Assembly (NCBI GenBank): GCA_964567435.1 | Contig: CAZMMQ010000002.1 | Coordinates: 62,001-126,000, forward strand | Reading direction: 5' to 3' | Length of the DNA stretch: 64,000 bases | DNA from: RFSX01 sp964567435 | GTDB taxonomy: Bacteria > Bacteroidota > Bacteroidia > Chitinophagales > Saprospiraceae | Part shown: piece after piece, positions 24,904-33,858 of the stretch | Position numbering within the stretch: position 1 is the first letter of the stretch | Layout of the letters: each line of letters opens with the position of its first letter | Translations under genes and position numbers: made by a program | Notes under the pieces: generated by a model | Databases searched by the model: none | Seen by the model: the letters and a program-made list of their open reading frames with translations, nothing else | What the model was told of the DNA's origin: nothing

Positions 24904-25872
24904 TCAGCTCAACTCCACCCTCTTCTCCAGCACCTTGGCTTTCTCAAAGGCTACAGCCAGCTTGATATTCTCTACGGCATTTTTGGTTTTTAGTCGACGT
25001 TTTTCTTTACCGAGTATAGCCTGGGTAAAATGGTGGAGTTGTAGGTACTCAGGAAAAATGAAGCCATGATAGTCTTCGCGAAACACGTCTATTTTATCAC
25101 CACTGTCTTTGTAGATTTTGAAAGATCTGTGATTCGTATTGGAGATGATTATTTGGCCTTTGTTGCCATAGATATTTATGTAACTCTGTTCTTTTTGGAT
25201 GGTCGGCTGAGTTATGAGACTTACACTGATACCCTTAGCGGTAGTTGCTTCACACTTTACCGTATTATTGATAACTGATACATCTACCTGAGCAAAAGTA
25301 TCATCCAGCAGCCAGTGACAAAGATCTATTTCGTCCAAGGCTGTATCTAGAAATATGCTGCCACTTTTCTGAGAGTATTTTCTATTCATTCCTTTGAAAA
25401 AAGAGGAATCCAAACTTATATGATTGATAACGCCGATATCTCCTATGGCTATAGTCTTCTTTACAGTTTTGAGCAGGTTATCAAATCTTACTTGTGAAGA
25501 GACCATCACGACCTGGCTAGGCCGAGAATCTCCCGCCTTATGGACAGCTTCTGCATCTTCTACATTCAGTGCAATAGGGTCTGCCATAAATAAATGCTTG
25601 CCCGCTTCTAAGGCTTGGATAGCAAGATGGGGTCGCTGCTGTGCATTACCGAAAATGCAAAGGGCATCTATATCGTGATTCTCTATTAGGGATCGCTCGT
25701 CGGAATAAACATATTCTAGAGACAAATCATTTTTTGCAAAAAGCAATTCTTTCTGTGTTCGCCCAGCTGCGCCTATGAGGCTGAGGTCTTTGATGTGTTC
25801 TTTTAGCAAGGTCGCGTATTCCTTACCGAGCTCGTCCAGTCCTAGTATCCCTGCCTTTACCTGATACAGCAT
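24904..25872 (-). CDS. Gfo/Idh/MocA-like protein with altered catalytic motif
   Basis: A 322-residue protein with the Gfo/Idh/MocA two-domain layout: Rossmann start AGILGLDELG and an ALEAGKHLF segment. In ordinary members this segment runs into EKP with the catalytic lysine; here it reads ADP (97-99), so the usual Lys is missing. The C-terminal domain keeps DEIDLCHWLLDD. It may be a non-catalytic or differently catalytic member. Its ATG overlaps the lipA stop as TAATG, so translation is coupled to lipoyl synthase. Confidence 0.82.
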   Translation of the reverse strand: MLYQVKAGILGLDELGKEYATLLKEHIKDLSLIGAAGRTQKELLFAKNDLSLEYVYSDERSLIENHDIDALCIFGNAQQRPHLAIQALEAGKHLFMADPIALNVEDAEAVHKAGDSRPSQVVMVSSQVRFDNLLKTVKKTIAIGDIGVINHISLDSSFFKGMNRKYSQKSGSIFLDTALDEIDLCHWLLDDTFAQVDVSVINNTVKCEATTAKGISVSLITQPTIQKEQSYINIYGNKGQIIISNTNHRSFKIYKDSGDKIDVFREDYHGFIFPEYLQLHHFTQAILGKEKRRLKTKNAVENIKLAVAFEKAKVLEKRVELS

Positions 25873-26744
25873 TAGAGATGTCTTTCGGCGTGGTAACTAG
25901 ATCTTACCAGAGGACCACTTTCTACAAAGTCTATTCCCATCTTCAGGCCTTCTTCTTTATAATAGGCAAAGACGTCAGGATGAATGTACTCTTCTACTGC
26001 CAAGTGCATTTTGGTGGGCTGCAGATATTGGCCTATAGTCACCACATCACAGCCGTGGTCATGCAAGTTCTGCATGGTTTCTAAGACTTCTTCTTTGGTC
26101 TCCCCTAGTCCTACCATAAAGCCTGACTTGGTTCTCTTACCTTTATCTTTTGTTCTCTGTATTTGTTCTAGAGAACGATCATACTTGGCCTGTGGTCTAA
26201 CTTTTCGATATAGTCGTGGGACGGTTTCCATATTATGAGAGACCACTTCTTGTCCACCTTCTATCATTCTCTCCAGTGCATCCCAATTAGCTCTCACATC
26301 AGGAATAAGTGTTTCTATGGTTGTGGATGGTGATTGTTCTTTGGTTTGGACAACAGTCTGATACCAGATTTCAGCACCACGGTCTTTCAGCTCATCTCTA
26401 TTTACAGAGGTAATAACTGCGTGCTTGACTTGCATCAGTTTTATGGCTTCTGCTACTCTACGTGGTTCATCTTCATCATACTCAGGTGGTCGACCTGTCT
26501 TTACTGCACAGAAAGAGCAACTTCGTGTGCATACATCACCGAGGATCATAAATGTAGCTGTTCCTGCACCCCAGCATTCGCCCATATTGGGACAATTGCC
26601 GCTTTGGCATATAGTATGGAGTTTGTACTCGTCCACAAGTCTACGGACCCTCTTATAGTCTTCACCGATGGGCAACTTAACTCTGAGCCAATCCGGTTTC
26701 TTCTCACGCTTTGGCTTCTTCTGTACTATCGGTAACTCGAGCAT
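25872..26744 (-). CDS. lipA: lipoyl synthase
   Basis: A radical SAM enzyme that inserts two sulfurs into octanoyl groups on lipoyl domains. The auxiliary cluster motif is CQSGNCPNMGEC, the radical SAM cluster is CTRSCSFC, and the C-terminal VRSSYHAE contains the Ser ligand of the auxiliary cluster. Length (290) is normal. It supports pyruvate and 2-oxoglutarate dehydrogenases and glycine cleavage. It lies six bases after a beta-barrel-like gene and is coupled to the altered Gfo/Idh gene. Confidence 0.97.
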   Translation of the reverse strand: MLELPIVQKKPKREKKPDWLRVKLPIGEDYKRVRRLVDEYKLHTICQSGNCPNMGECWGAGTATFMILGDVCTRSCSFCAVKTGRPPEYDEDEPRRVAEAIKLMQVKHAVITSVNRDELKDRGAEIWYQTVVQTKEQSPSTTIETLIPDVRANWDALERMIEGGQEVVSHNMETVPRLYRKVRPQAKYDRSLEQIQRTKDKGKRTKSGFMVGLGETKEEVLETMQNLHDHGCDVVTIGQYLQPTKMHLAVEEYIHPDVFAYYKEEGLKMGIDFVESGPLVRSSYHAERHL

Positions 26745-26750
26745 ATGCTA

Positions 26751-27548
26751 TTAGTTAGATCTTTTACCAAATTGGAAATTCATGTATAGCCTAAAGAAAA
26801 ATCTTCTGTTAGGTATCGCCTCCGTTTCCAGTAAAATAGGAATTTTAGATGGATAAATGTCGAACATGATGCCTGTCTCAAAAGCTTTGACATATTCGTC
26901 AAAAGCGCCCATGGCAAGATGTAAGCCTAGTTTTCCTTGTACGCCAGCTCTAACACTAATCTGATCAAAGCCTCTAAAAAAAGAGGATCTGTCATTGATT
27001 GAGCTATCATCCAAGAATTTGTCAGCATTAGATTCTGAATATCTTTCGCTTCGAATGGTTACGACACGTTGTTCGTTGAAGTTTTCTACATAGATGAGAT
27101 CCAGAAAATATGGTTTTAGCAAAGCAAAAGAAGGACCGATTTCATACGAGAGTGCTACAGCCAATCCATTTCTTTTTTCTTTTTCAGAAAGGTATCTCTT
27201 GACACCGACACCTCCTCTAACATTGATTACAGAATTAATTTTTCCGAACGCAAAAGATCCAGATCTATTGAGCATGGATATTTTGCTCTGGGTCCTTTCT
27301 CTTTCATCTTTGGTGAAACCTAATTCCAGATGGTAAAAATTAGTCCTATTATAAGACTTTATAGTTCCTATATTATATGCAATCGCCGCACCATTCTCGT
27401 GTAGCCTTAGATCTACAGACCATTCTTTCTTATAGATTATACCTTTCCAGTCCACCTCTATAAGCTTAGGCTTAATAATCCTTTGAGCTTCTCCTAGGGT
27501 AGTAAAAGCCATTATTGCGACACCTATAAATATGAATTGTCTAATCAC
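26751..27548 (-). CDS. exported beta-rich protein, probable outer-membrane barrel
   Basis: A 265-residue protein with a signal peptide (residues 1 to about 21, GEA before QR) and alternating hydrophobic/polar strands throughout (for example FYHLELGF, RVGVQGKLGLHLAMG-like stretches), ending in aromatic FFRLYMNFQFG, typical of an outer-membrane barrel closing strand. I do not recognise a named family. The start is GTG. It is followed after six bases by lipA, without an obvious functional link. Confidence 0.75.
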   Translation of the reverse strand: MIRQFIFIGVAIMAFTTLGEAQRIIKPKLIEVDWKGIIYKKEWSVDLRLHENGAAIAYNIGTIKSYNRTNFYHLELGFTKDERERTQSKISMLNRSGSFAFGKINSVINVRGGVGVKRYLSEKEKRNGLAVALSYEIGPSFALLKPYFLDLIYVENFNEQRVVTIRSERYSESNADKFLDDSSINDRSSFFRGFDQISVRAGVQGKLGLHLAMGAFDEYVKAFETGIMFDIYPSKIPILLETEAIPNRRFFFRLYMNFQFGKRSN

Positions 27549-27641
27549 TCTCTAAAGATAAATGAGAAATACTAAGAAGTTCAACAATCAACATGTCTTC
27601 TTGGTTGACATACTTCAAAGAAATTCATGTCATAAAGATAC

Positions 27642-29069
27642 TTAGTTTGCTGCTCTAATGGTGGTGTTTTCATTAATCCAGCATCCTACCTTAAAGGAAT
27701 CTCCTTCTTTTAATCTTCTTTGAAACAAATCTCCCTTGCTAGGCATATATTGAGAATAAGTGTTAATAAACTGCTGGGCCTCGGCACTGACAGTTGGGTC
27801 ACTTTTAGCTTTTTTAAACATATCAATAGCTGGCCATGTCACCACTTGGCTATCAAATCCTGTACCTGGGCCGCAAAGTGGACCACTAGATGCATATAAT
27901 TTGCCTATGAGTAAATATGGTTCACCAGAGGCGCTATTATATTCTGCGGCTTGACGAGCATACTGACGAGACTTGACAAAATTTTTGATATCACCATAGT
28001 ATATTTTTCCTACAAGTAAACTGTATTTGAATTTCTTCGCTGGATCTGAGGTGTTAGCAATAAACTCATCAAATAACTGAACGGCCTCTTTATATCTTCC
28101 TTCTGTGTAAGCATCATAAGCTTGTCTTAGTGGACCAGGAGCTGGTGGTGGCGTATAGCAATTAGTTTTCTTAGCATCTCTAATTTCTGAAACACTAGTA
28201 GATTCCTTATCACATCCTCCCCAAAGGAGACGTCCAAAAGTTCTATTGATGATTTCACAATCTGAAGGCGCTTCGTTGAATTGAGACATATACTTTGCTT
28301 CATAATACGAACAATCATACAAGTCTTCGATACCTTCTAGATTTTCAAGTCTTGCTGGTGCATATGCATTAATGATATCCCAGGCTTCTTTGTTTTTGCC
28401 TTGATTAGTTCCATATTCTATTGCATCTAAGAGCAGACCGGCATACTTCCGTCCTTCCTCCAATGAGATCTCTTCATTGATAATCTTATCAGAAAGAATT
28501 TTGGCAAATGGATTAATCACGAAATAATCTGCCTTTTCCTGTTTGCCATCGATAGCTTCTTTAAAGAGATTGTAGGTGTCATTTTCTTCAGAATGTGCGC
28601 CATAGTAGTAGTACTTATCAAAGGCCTTACGTCCAGCGATATAAGCAGGTTCTCCAAAGCATTCAATCCGCTTATCGTATATGGCCATAACTGAATCAGC
28701 GTAGACCTGTTTCTGGGCTGAGTCCGATTCATTATCATACAACCATTTATAGATTTTTATACCATCTTCAAATTGGTACTTGATGGAACCATTAGCCGCA
28801 GGAGCGCCGTAATATGCTTTCTCCCAGAGTGGCTTTGCTTCTGCGTACTGCTCTGCTTTAATCCTATCTTTATATAACACATAGGCTGTCTCTACCCCAT
28901 CACGTTGAGATGAGCTTAACTCGTCAAAAGTGATGCATGGATTATTATCTTCTTTGACTTCAACTACTTCAATTGGTTTTTCTACTACTATAGGGGCTGT
29001 TAATTTGGGAGTACAAGCCAATATTAAACTAACAAGGCTCAACCCTAAAATTGTAATGCGATTATACAT
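27642..29069 (-). CDS. TPR lipoprotein, paralogue of the protein beyond pfkA
   Basis: A 475-residue lipoprotein (lipobox LILAC, Cys19) with tetratricopeptide-like helices: a DRIKAEQYAEAKPLWEKAYY-type repeat near 50-70 and AYDAYTEGRYKEAVQLFDEFI near 315-335. The C-terminus has a conserved SFKVGCWINENTTIR motif. The same architecture and C-terminal motif recur in the 473-residue protein on the other side of pfkA. Such proteins are envelope-associated scaffolds in Bacteroidota; a precise role is unknown. A TAATTTTG element on the minus strand (29095-29102) may be its promoter. Confidence 0.85.
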   Translation of the reverse strand: MYNRITILGLSLVSLILACTPKLTAPIVVEKPIEVVEVKEDNNPCITFDELSSSQRDGVETAYVLYKDRIKAEQYAEAKPLWEKAYYGAPAANGSIKYQFEDGIKIYKWLYDNESDSAQKQVYADSVMAIYDKRIECFGEPAYIAGRKAFDKYYYYGAHSEENDTYNLFKEAIDGKQEKADYFVINPFAKILSDKIINEEISLEEGRKYAGLLLDAIEYGTNQGKNKEAWDIINAYAPARLENLEGIEDLYDCSYYEAKYMSQFNEAPSDCEIINRTFGRLLWGGCDKESTSVSEIRDAKKTNCYTPPPAPGPLRQAYDAYTEGRYKEAVQLFDEFIANTSDPAKKFKYSLLVGKIYYGDIKNFVKSRQYARQAAEYNSASGEPYLLIGKLYASSGPLCGPGTGFDSQVVTWPAIDMFKKAKSDPTVSAEAQQFINTYSQYMPSKGDLFQRRLKEGDSFKVGCWINENTTIRAAN

Positions 29070-29094
29070 ACTCAGAATTTATAGTATTAGATGC

Positions 29095-29102
29095 CAAAAT
29101 TA
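29095..29102 (-). promoter_or_regulatory. TAnnTTTG element upstream of TPR lipoprotein
   Basis: The minus strand reads TAATTTTG 25 bases upstream of the start codon, matching the Bacteroidota -7 consensus TAnnTTTG. No clear TTG element is seen at the expected upstream distance, so confidence is limited. Confidence 0.35.
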
Positions 29103-29165
29103 AAGGATGGGTGGATACAGAGGTATTAAATTCCTTATAATTACTGATTTTTTATAAATGATATC

Positions 29166-30254
29166 ATGAAAAAATTACTTGTACTAACTGGAGGAGGTGA
29201 CTGTCCAGGATTAAATGCAGTCATAAGGGGTATTGTTAAATCAGCTAAAACACATGGTGGATGGGAAGTCTATGGTAGTATAGAAGCATTCAATGGTATT
29301 ATAAAAGAGAAAACAGAGATTGTAAAACTTACCTCTGCTAAGGTGAGTGGTATCCATGTCAAAGGTGGTACTATTATCAAAACAACCAATAAAGGAAATC
29401 CCTTATCTTTTGCTTTTGAGGATAAGAAAGGTAACATCCTATACAAAGATATTAGTGATACGTTAGTCAAGAAGATTAGCAAGTTGGGATTTAGTGCAGT
29501 AATAAATATAGGTGGCGACGGATCACAGGCAATATCACAGGCTTTGTACAAAAAAGGGCTTCCTGTTATTGGCGTACCTAAGACCATAGACAATGACTTG
29601 AGTTCTACGGATGTCACTTTTGGATTTTCTACAGCTGTACAGATTGCTACAGATGCCTTTGACAAGTTGGTGACGACTGCTCATAGTCATAATCGTGTGA
29701 TGATTATGGAAGTGATGGGTAGAGATGCTGGTTGGATAGCCTTGCATACTGCATTAGCAGGCGGTGCAGAACTCTGTTTGATTCCTGAGATTCCATTCAA
29801 TATCGACTCTGTTGTCAAAACGATTAGGTCCAGATATAGAAATGGGAAAGGATTTGTCAATATTGTCATCGCTGAGGGCGCTAAAATGGGTGGCCGTAAG
29901 ATTGGTAAGAGGGAGGAAGGAGATCACAATATAAAATTAGGAGGCGTTGGTCTACAGCTAAGACAGATGTTAGAGGAAGCTGGAATAGAACCAGATGTCA
30001 GAGTGACCACCTTGGGGCATATTCAAAGAGGGGGAACACCAGTTGCATTTGACCGTGTATTAGCTACTGCATTTGGGGTGAAGGCTTTTGAAATGGTAAC
30101 CAAGGAGAGATTTGGAAGAATGGTCACATTTGTCAATAACGAAGTGAAGGATACAACTCTAAACAAAGCCATTAAAAAGTATAACTATGTGAGTAAGCGT
30201 CATTATCTTATAAAAACTGCCCGCCAGATTGGTGTCTCATTTGGAGATGATTAG
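29166..30254 (+). CDS. pfkA: 6-phosphofructokinase
   Basis: Phosphorylates fructose 6-phosphate in glycolysis. The N-terminal loop GGGDCPGLNA (9-18), GGDGS (116-120) and PKTIDND (138-144, catalytic Asp142) define the PFK-A family. Gly in GGDGS fits ATP as donor, while Lys in PKTIDND (Gly in E. coli) is the residue seen in PPi-dependent and actinomycete-type enzymes. At 362 residues it is longer than the 320-residue E. coli type. It is encoded alone between two paralogous TPR genes and ends in a strong bidirectional terminator. Confidence 0.95.
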   Translation: MKKLLVLTGGGDCPGLNAVIRGIVKSAKTHGGWEVYGSIEAFNGIIKEKTEIVKLTSAKVSGIHVKGGTIIKTTNKGNPLSFAFEDKKGNILYKDISDTLVKKISKLGFSAVINIGGDGSQAISQALYKKGLPVIGVPKTIDNDLSSTDVTFGFSTAVQIATDAFDKLVTTAHSHNRVMIMEVMGRDAGWIALHTALAGGAELCLIPEIPFNIDSVVKTIRSRYRNGKGFVNIVIAEGAKMGGRKIGKREEGDHNIKLGGVGLQLRQMLEEAGIEPDVRVTTLGHIQRGGTPVAFDRVLATAFGVKAFEMVTKERFGRMVTFVNNEVKDTTLNKAIKKYNYVSKRHYLIKTARQIGVSFGDD

Positions 30255-30283
30255 ACTGAATTCGTCTACATGATTGGAATAAA

Positions 30284-30319
30284 AAAAGAGGTTGTCAATT
30301 TTGCTTGACAACCTCTTTT
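30284..30319. terminator. bidirectional terminator between pfkA and TPR gene
   Basis: A perfect 15-bp stem AAAAGAGGTTGTCAA / TTGACAACCTCTTTT with a 6-base loop, flanked by A and T tracts, in the 84-base gap between convergent genes. It should stop transcription from both sides. Confidence 0.92.
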
Positions 30320-30338
30320 ATTCTATGATTTGTGATAA

Positions 30339-31760
30339 TTACTTGTATCTAACTGTTACTGTCTCGCCTATCCAGCAACCCACTTTCTGCTTGTCACCTG
30401 TTTTTACTTTTTTCATAAATCCTTCGTTCTTATCTGGAAGGGAGCCATTATACTTTCCTATTTTCTTATTGGCCTCTTCCGCCAGCCCTGGGTCTACAGA
30501 CTTGGCTTTTCTGTACTTATCTACCGCTGCGAGAATTGCTAATCTTTGATTCCAAGCATCTCCACAGTTTCTAGCTGAAGTTGCATACAAATCACCAATA
30601 AGCATATAAGGTCTTCCATATCCTGGTCTTAGCTTAGCCGCTTCTAATGCTGTAGCTCGAGCATTAGAATACTTTTTAAGTTTTCTTCCTTGAATAGACG
30701 CCTTAGAGAACATGTATCCTGCTTTCTTACTTGGATCTGTTTCTGCAGATATAGCTTGGTCATACTTAGCAACTGCTCCTTCGAAGTCACCTGCGTCATA
30801 AGCTTTCTTAGCCAAAATAGCTGGGTTGTTCGCTTCAAATTCAGCTTGCCTAGCAGCATTTGTAGACTCAGCATATGCTTTCCACTTTCCTTCAAGATCA
30901 GTCAATAGTGGATCGTCATCAGCACAACCTCTTTTCTTAAGTAGACCAACAAGTTGTTTTAGTTGATCATAATTCTCAGGATCTGCATCATACAAGGCCT
31001 TGTACTTTGGCTTGAAATATTCACAGTCAAATATTTGTGTCTCTATCGGAGCAAACTTTGCTTGGGCTGCTTTCCAAGCTTGATCATAGTACTGACCGTA
31101 TTTAGAATTATTTTCTAAATTATATTTAGCTATATTATCCATTGTGGTGAAATACTCCACAGCTTTCTCCTTCTCTATTTTTCCTTTCTCAAACTGGTAG
31201 ACGACTATTGTAGATAGTGGCTCAAATACGGTATACTCTACATCATTTCCCGACTTCTGAATTGCCATATCCAACACTTCTAAGTTCTTAGAATAAGACT
31301 CATTCAAAGTGTAAAACATGTCAAACCCTTTTCTTCCATATACGTATCCGATCTTAGATTGAATACATTCTGGGTTATCTACACATTTTGTTGGGACCAC
31401 ATCTCCATTCTCATAAGCTTCTATCGCTTCGTTATAGAGTTTGTTTATTTTCTCTTTGTACTCCTTTTTCTTTGCTGCATCAGCCTCATTCTGAAACTTA
31501 TTGATATACAATTTGACCCCATCTATAAAATGGTAATCTCTTTTGCCATCAGCAGCAGGTGCAAGTGAATAGGCTGTGTTCCAATTTTCATATGCAATCT
31601 CCCAGTCTTGAGACTTTAAGGCCTGACGGTATATAGTATGCGCATTTTCTGCTTCATCCTGTTTGGGGCTGCCTATCCAGCTTGCATATTGGGCTGTAAT
31701 ATTACTTACTCCAAGTACACACACGGTAATTAGTGATAGTCCAATTTTTACAATATCCAT
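30339..31760 (-). CDS. exported TPR protein, paralogue of the lipoprotein beyond pfkA
   Basis: A 473-residue exported protein with a signal peptide ending near ITA at about residue 23; unlike its paralogue it has no lipobox Cys. TPR-like helices recur (QALKSQDWEIAYENWNTAY near 46-64; KKAYDAGDFEGAVAKYDQAI near 320-340). The C-terminal QKVGCWIGETVTVRY matches the KVGCWI ending of the other protein. It follows the outer-membrane barrel gene by 16 bases and is probably the last gene of the purH-coaX-barrel run. Confidence 0.85.
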   Translation of the reverse strand: MDIVKIGLSLITVCVLGVSNITAQYASWIGSPKQDEAENAHTIYRQALKSQDWEIAYENWNTAYSLAPAADGKRDYHFIDGVKLYINKFQNEADAAKKKEYKEKINKLYNEAIEAYENGDVVPTKCVDNPECIQSKIGYVYGRKGFDMFYTLNESYSKNLEVLDMAIQKSGNDVEYTVFEPLSTIVVYQFEKGKIEKEKAVEYFTTMDNIAKYNLENNSKYGQYYDQAWKAAQAKFAPIETQIFDCEYFKPKYKALYDADPENYDQLKQLVGLLKKRGCADDDPLLTDLEGKWKAYAESTNAARQAEFEANNPAILAKKAYDAGDFEGAVAKYDQAISAETDPSKKAGYMFSKASIQGRKLKKYSNARATALEAAKLRPGYGRPYMLIGDLYATSARNCGDAWNQRLAILAAVDKYRKAKSVDPGLAEEANKKIGKYNGSLPDKNEGFMKKVKTGDKQKVGCWIGETVTVRYK

Positions 31761-31776
31761 CTTCTTGTTTTTACTT

Positions 31777-33135
31777 TTAATTATACTTTCTTTTTAAGAA
31801 CCACTCGTCATCACTATATGTAAAACTGAACGTAGCTCTAAAATATCTTTCTTCTATACTAGTATTTCTTCCTCTTACTCCCACTCCAAATCCTAAGTGC
31901 GCATGCGATATTTTCCTTTGATAGAAAAAAGGCAAACTGAAACCTACTGTTAATCCTACATCATCTACCGATCCGTTTCCATTAATAAAGGTAGCTGTAG
32001 GCACCTGCTTATAATAAGCTCCAAATCTATATTTGATTCTAGCAAAATAACTATTAATGGAGGTACGATTAGGACGATAAAATCCTCCAATAGATAACTC
32101 TGTGGCATCATTTAAATCTTCATTAACAGCATCACTAGTAAATCCAGACCAGTTTGTAAGTGTATAATTGACTCCTGCACCGAATTTATCACTGCCATAG
32201 TAGGTTATACCTGCCCCAAATTCTGCTGGCAATTTCCCTGAAAGTCCTTCGGATCTATTAAATGAAAGGGTATCTCTGAGAAAATCTCCATTTGCCAACA
32301 AGGCAACAGCACCAGTAAACTCATCCAAATCCGTTGATAGATTAGTTTGTGAATTACCATGAACTCCAAAAACAAATTTTCTTTCTGGGATCACCGTGTT
32401 GTCATCAAGTACTTCTCTTTTATTAAGGTATAAGGTATAAAGTAACCCTGCTCTCCATAAAAAGCCTCGATGGTTTGCCACTTCTTCTATCAATGTACTC
32501 TCAGCCAACCCTGTATCTGGAAAATTGATCAATCTCTGCTCTTGAGTCCTGCCTAAGAGGACACCTGTATTCAGTCCAAATGACAAATTTTTATACCTTA
32601 TAGAATTACTCCATGTAAAGTCAAATGTGCCGCCACTGCCTTCAAGATTCCTAGCCACTCTGCCCACTCCATCTATAAAATCAATGTTCTCAATATTATA
32701 ATCGACGTTACTAAATGGCTTTAGTGTAAATGCCATCCCGAAAAATATAGGTCTCTGTTTTCTATCTAGCAGATCGTTCAGCGTATTCTTCAGAGGGAAT
32801 GCTAAGGATATATAAGACAGATTACCTGCCCAAAAGCTCGTATTCTGACCATTCTGATCAGAGAGTGAGCTGTAGTCGGCAGTAAACCCTACATCGAATG
32901 CTGCTGCAGACAAATAATTGATAGATGCAGGATTCACTATATTGATTTCATATGGGTTGTATATGGCAGCTCCTAGGCCACCCATATTCCTAGAGTAGAT
33001 AAAATTATCGTCTTGAATGTCACCAAACCCAAATCTTGAGAAGGGCGAATTATCCTTTGCTTGCCCCATAAGAAGAGCAGGAAGTAACATTAAAAACCAA
33101 ACCGATTGTCTATAAATTATATTTAAGGATATCAT
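31777..33135 (-). CDS. outer-membrane beta-barrel protein (FadL/OmpP1-like)
   Basis: An outer-membrane barrel of about 452 residues. After a signal peptide (MLLPALLMG before QA) comes SPFSRFGFGD, the start of a Bacteroidota barrel family often found next to coaX, followed by NMGGLGAAI and NPASINYLS, which resemble the FadL/OmpP1 N-terminal region. The C-terminus is rich in aromatic strands. The ATG at 33135 is chosen since an ATG at 33168 would add residues ahead of the signal peptide; even so it overlaps coaX by 26 bases. Cargo is unknown. Confidence 0.82.
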   Translation of the reverse strand: MISLNIIYRQSVWFLMLLPALLMGQAKDNSPFSRFGFGDIQDDNFIYSRNMGGLGAAIYNPYEINIVNPASINYLSAAAFDVGFTADYSSLSDQNGQNTSFWAGNLSYISLAFPLKNTLNDLLDRKQRPIFFGMAFTLKPFSNVDYNIENIDFIDGVGRVARNLEGSGGTFDFTWSNSIRYKNLSFGLNTGVLLGRTQEQRLINFPDTGLAESTLIEEVANHRGFLWRAGLLYTLYLNKREVLDDNTVIPERKFVFGVHGNSQTNLSTDLDEFTGAVALLANGDFLRDTLSFNRSEGLSGKLPAEFGAGITYYGSDKFGAGVNYTLTNWSGFTSDAVNEDLNDATELSIGGFYRPNRTSINSYFARIKYRFGAYYKQVPTATFINGNGSVDDVGLTVGFSLPFFYQRKISHAHLGFGVGVRGRNTSIEERYFRATFSFTYSDDEWFLKRKYN

Positions 33136-33829
33136 GCAAACCTTTAAGTAGGAGATTTTGAGCCACAAATATCTCAGAATCTATTATTTCTCCAAAATAG
33201 GAAGCGTCTCCGCCAGTTAATAAAACGTCGATTTGGCCTTTTTTACCCGTTAAAGTTTTGATAAAAGCCTCAATTTCCAGTTTTACCCCCCATACGGCAC
33301 CATTCTGCATAGCAGATTTTGTGGTATCTCCTAACATCTCTGAATGCCACTTCCTATCCAATAGAGGTAATGCTGAGGTAAAATGGTGCATAGACATTAA
33401 CCTTAACTCCACACCTGGAGCAATGTTGCCTCCATAGTAATTTCTTTTGTCGTCTATAAAGTCATAAGTCATGCAAGTACCTATATCTATAACAAGACAG
33501 TTCTTTTTTGGACGCATGTTGGCCGCTCCAACAACTGCTGCCAACCTATCAAGTCCTAGAGTCTTGGGTGTCTTATATTTATTGGTAATAGGAATCTTGG
33601 TTTTATGGGTCAGAACCATCAGCTTATGGTTTTTCTTTAGATACTGTATGAAGTAATCATTCTTAATTCTTACAGATGATACAATTGACGAAGAGAATGG
33701 ATATTTCTTGTATATCTCTTTTATGTCTTTGACTAGTACCTTCTTGAATTTCCTAATATATATAATTTCTCCTGCATCAAAGATGGCCAGCTTTATAAAG
33801 GTATTACCGATATCTATTATTAGGTACAC
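33110..33829 (-). CDS. coaX: type III pantothenate kinase
   Basis: Catalyses the first step of coenzyme A synthesis. The ASKHA-fold motifs are present: DIGNT with D6 and T10, GLDRLAAVVGA for pantothenate binding, and VIDIGTCMTYD. The 239-residue length is right. The start is GTG, 29 bases after the purH stop. The 3' end overlaps the barrel gene, a common arrangement in Bacteroidota. Confidence 0.95.
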   Translation of the reverse strand: MYLIIDIGNTFIKLAIFDAGEIIYIRKFKKVLVKDIKEIYKKYPFSSSIVSSVRIKNDYFIQYLKKNHKLMVLTHKTKIPITNKYKTPKTLGLDRLAAVVGAANMRPKKNCLVIDIGTCMTYDFIDDKRNYYGGNIAPGVELRLMSMHHFTSALPLLDRKWHSEMLGDTTKSAMQNGAVWGVKLEIEAFIKTLTGKKGQIDVLLTGGDASYFGEIIDSEIFVAQNLLLKGLHDILKYNL

Positions 33830-33858
33830 TAGATTTCTACTATGCTGTTATAATTATT

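Noticed and set aside
26334..26735. A 133-codon plus-strand open frame over lipA
   Set aside because: The Cys-rich appearance comes from the antisense of the LipA cluster motifs.
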